Source: Herpetosiphonaceae bacterium
GTDB lineage: Bacteria > Chloroflexota > Chloroflexia > Chloroflexales > Kallotenuaceae
Length of the DNA: 49,656 nt
Assembly: GCA_036374795.1 (NCBI GenBank)
Contig: DASUTC010000050.1
Span: 1 to 49,656 of the forward strand
Reading direction: 5' to 3'
Shown: positions 48,112 through 49,656 of the stretch, in pieces
How positions within the stretch are numbered: position 1 is the stretch's first letter
Layout: the number at the start of each line of letters is the position of its first letter
Translations under genes and position numbers: made by a program
The notes under the pieces: model-generated
What the model saw: the letters and a program-made list of their open reading frames with translations, nothing else
The model's database searches: none
What the model was told of the DNA's origin: nothing

Positions 48112-49656
48112 TTAGCACTGGCTAAACCCGCACGCATTGCAGTGCATACAGCCCTCCTCGTGGATAAACGACGCCTCGCCGCACTCAGGGCACAGATCGG
48201 CGCGGATCGACGGCAGCGTGAGCTGTATCTGCACGGGCTTGTGCTCGACCGCCGGGCCATCGTCGTCCGCAGCGCCATCGCCGGGCGTGCAGCACTCCTC
48301 GATCGCCTGTGCGACCGCGTCTGGCAGCGAGCGCACGCGATCTTTGCCGAAGCCCATCGAGCGCGCCCCGCCGATGCCCTTCAGCTGGTGGACGATCTGG
48401 CTCAGCCGCTCCTTGGGCGTCAGCGGCGAGGCCACGCGCAGCACCAGCGACGCGAGACGGCCCAGCGCCTCGGCCATGCTCGTCACGTCGGAGCCGGCCT
48501 TGCCCGCCGTGACAAAGACCTCCAGCGGCTCGCCCGAGTCATCGTCGTTGACCGTCACGAAGACCGAGCCGAGCGGACTCTCCTTCTGGATCGTCACGCC
48601 GCGCGAGAGCTTGGGCCGTGGGCGGATCTTGGGCTGATTCCACAGCTCCGTAAGCTTCTGCCCAGGCTTCTCGGCTGCGGGAGCCTCGGCCTTCTTCTCC
48701 TCCTTCTTGAGATTGAGCACCTGCTCATCGCGCGAGCCGTCGCGGTAGATCGTGCCGCCCTTGCAGCCAAGCCGGTACATGTACTCGTACAGCTCGCGCG
48801 TCTGCTCGATCGTGTAGTCGTTGGGCACGTTGCAGGTTTTGGAGATCGCGCTATCGACCCAGCGCTGGAGCGCGGCCTGCACCCTGACGTGCTCCTTGGG
48901 CGATAGCTCCATCGCATTGACGAAGTAGTCCGGCAGCGGCTGCCCCGGATGCTCTCGCTCCCACTCCTCGACCACCGCGACGCGCTCCTCGTGGACGCCC
49001 AGGCGACTCTTGCGGAAGTAGCTCCACGAGAAGTACGGCTCGACGCCGGTCGACGTGGCGACCATCGTGCCAGTTGTGCCCGTCGGCGCGACCGTCAGCA
49101 GCGTGACGTTGCGCAGCCCCTTCTCGCGCACGGTCTGCTGCACCTGCTCAGGCATCGCCCGCATGTAGCCGCTCTGCAAGAGCTTGTCGGCGTCGAACAT
49201 CGGGAAGGCACCCTTCTCAACTGCGTTGTCGGCTGATGCGAGGTACGCCTCGCTGGCGATCACCTCGCCAAGCTGATCGAGGAACGCGATGCACTCCGGC
49301 GAGCCGTAGCGGATCTTGAGGCGGATCAACATGTCGGCCAGGCCCATGATGCCGAGGCCCACGCGCCGCTCGCTCTCCTGCTGCTGCTTATTCTCCTCGA
49401 AGAAGTAGGGCGTCGCGTCGATCACGTTGTCGAGGAAGCGCACGGCGTAGCGCACGGCCTTGCGCAGATCGTCCCACAGCACCTCGCCATCGTAGGCGAA
49501 GCGGCTTAAATTAATTGCACCGAGATTACAGATCGCAAAGGCTGGAAGCGGTTGCTCACCGCAATTGTGTAAAACGATTCCGTTCCCGATGAACGAGTGC
49601 GTAAGCGGCTCGGTCAGGTCGAACACATCTTCCACGCCGTCTTCAGCGATTGTCTC
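48112..49656 (-). CDS. nrdJ: Adenosylcobalamin-dependent ribonucleotide reductase (class II), C-terminal part with intein tail
   Basis: The frame is open to the window edge, so the gene is partial. The first 31 residues in view are the end of an intein; the RNR extein resumes at the Cys of CGEQPLPAFAICNLGAINLSRF (codon 49563-49561) and runs 483 residues. The enzyme makes deoxyribonucleotides using a B12-derived radical. By family knowledge the Cys of CGEQ is the thiyl-radical Cys and the Cys eleven residues on (CNLG) is one of the reducing pair. Further features: the barrel segment with TVAPTGTTGTMVATSTGVEP; a variable Lys/Glu/Pro linker; a TSCPD domain (GSVFVTVNDDDSGEPLEVFV); and a Cys-rich tail (CPECGEASFIHEEGCMHCNACG) likely used in re-reduction or zinc binding. 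Confidence 0.93.
   Translation of the reverse strand, partial: ETIAEDGVEDVFDLTEPLTHSFIGNGIVLHNCGEQPLPAFAICNLGAINLSRFAYDGEVLWDDLRKAVRYAVRFLDNVIDATPYFFEENKQQQESERRVGLGIMGLADMLIRLKIRYGSPECIAFLDQLGEVIASEAYLASADNAVEKGAFPMFDADKLLQSGYMRAMPEQVQQTVREKGLRNVTLLTVAPTGTTGTMVATSTGVEPYFSWSYFRKSRLGVHEERVAVVEEWEREHPGQPLPDYFVNAMELSPKEHVRVQAALQRWVDSAISKTCNVPNDYTIEQTRELYEYMYRLGCKGGTIYRDGSRDEQVLNLKKEEKKAEAPAAEKPGQKLTELWNQPKIRPRPKLSRGVTIQKESPLGSVFVTVNDDDSGEPLEVFVTAGKAGSDVTSMAEALGRLASLVLRVASPLTPKERLSQIVHQLKGIGGARSMGFGKDRVRSLPDAVAQAIEECCTPGDGAADDDGPAVEHKPVQIQLTLPSIRADLCPECGEASFIHEEGCMHCNACGFSQC
49564..49656 (-). other. C-terminal end of an intein inserted in nrdJ (partial)
   Basis: The 31 residues before the CGEQ site read as intein splicing blocks. 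VEDVFDLTEPLTHSF matches block F, and NGIVLHN followed by extein Cys matches block G, with the penultimate His and terminal Asn required for splicing. The upstream intein part and N-extein lie outside the window, so the presence of a homing endonuclease is unknown. Confidence 0.88.

Overview
The window looks like a chromosomal segment of a GC-rich member of the Chloroflexota, most likely class Chloroflexia. The supporting signs are an adenosylcobalamin-type ribonucleotide reductase, a GlpX-type fructose-bisphosphatase, a FabI enoyl reductase, secreted proteins with long Thr/Pro/Ala linkers, a Tad locus with no outer-membrane secretin (as expected of a single-membrane cell), and intergenic repeats built from GTTCTTGGTTCTT-like words and CCCCTCTCC hairpins. 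The genus cannot be fixed from sequence alone. Genes are dense, on both strands, and mostly housekeeping or cell-envelope functions. No rRNA, tRNA, CRISPR array or transposase gene was seen.

Layout. 1-147 is the tail of an unidentified gene. 322-2321 (minus) is a PhoR/PhoB-like two-component pair, divergent from lon (2459-4963). 5093-7642 is an envelope-stress-like group: an SH3 membrane protein on the minus strand, then PspC, a LiaF-like protein and a 54-residue membrane peptide. 7678-8937 (minus) is an RNA m5U methyltransferase. 9215-11053 is a pair of degenerate proteins, one DhaL-like and one DUF697-type. 11211-12491 is murA with Asp at the fosfomycin-target position. 12727-14106 is an NtrC-type regulator read from a sigma-70-like promoter. 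14332-18227 is a DUF58 / DUF4129 / DUF3048 cluster.

18338-20193 (minus) is a compact operon of three membrane-anchored envelope proteins: a beta-domain protein, a glucosaminidase-like protein and an M23-like protein. It is read from two tandem promoters. A perfect TAGAAC-N4-GTTCTA palindrome of LexA-box type sits between the -35 and -10 of the proximal one. This is my best candidate for an undescribed system: a possibly DNA-damage-controlled wall-remodelling operon. Next come a large secreted amidase (20557-23727) and a beta-helix surface protein (23806-25572), then glpX, rho with a long structured leader, a 44-bp tandem array, an orphan parB, a disordered protein and fabI.

31774-42105 is a Tad/type IVc pilus or secretion locus: TadE, TadE, a TadG-like protein, CpaB, CpaE, CpaF, TadB, TadC and a vWA protein. 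It has no pilin, secretin or prepilin peptidase in view. A heterodimeric ABC exporter follows (42322-45976), then a metallo-beta-lactamase-fold hydrolase. An AT-rich gene for a coiled-coil/TIR protein (47190-48041) lies beside a nested palindromic element and looks acquired. The window ends inside nrdJ, where an intein is inserted directly before the predicted thiyl-radical cysteine. Several operons here are split by members of the same composite intergenic repeat family.
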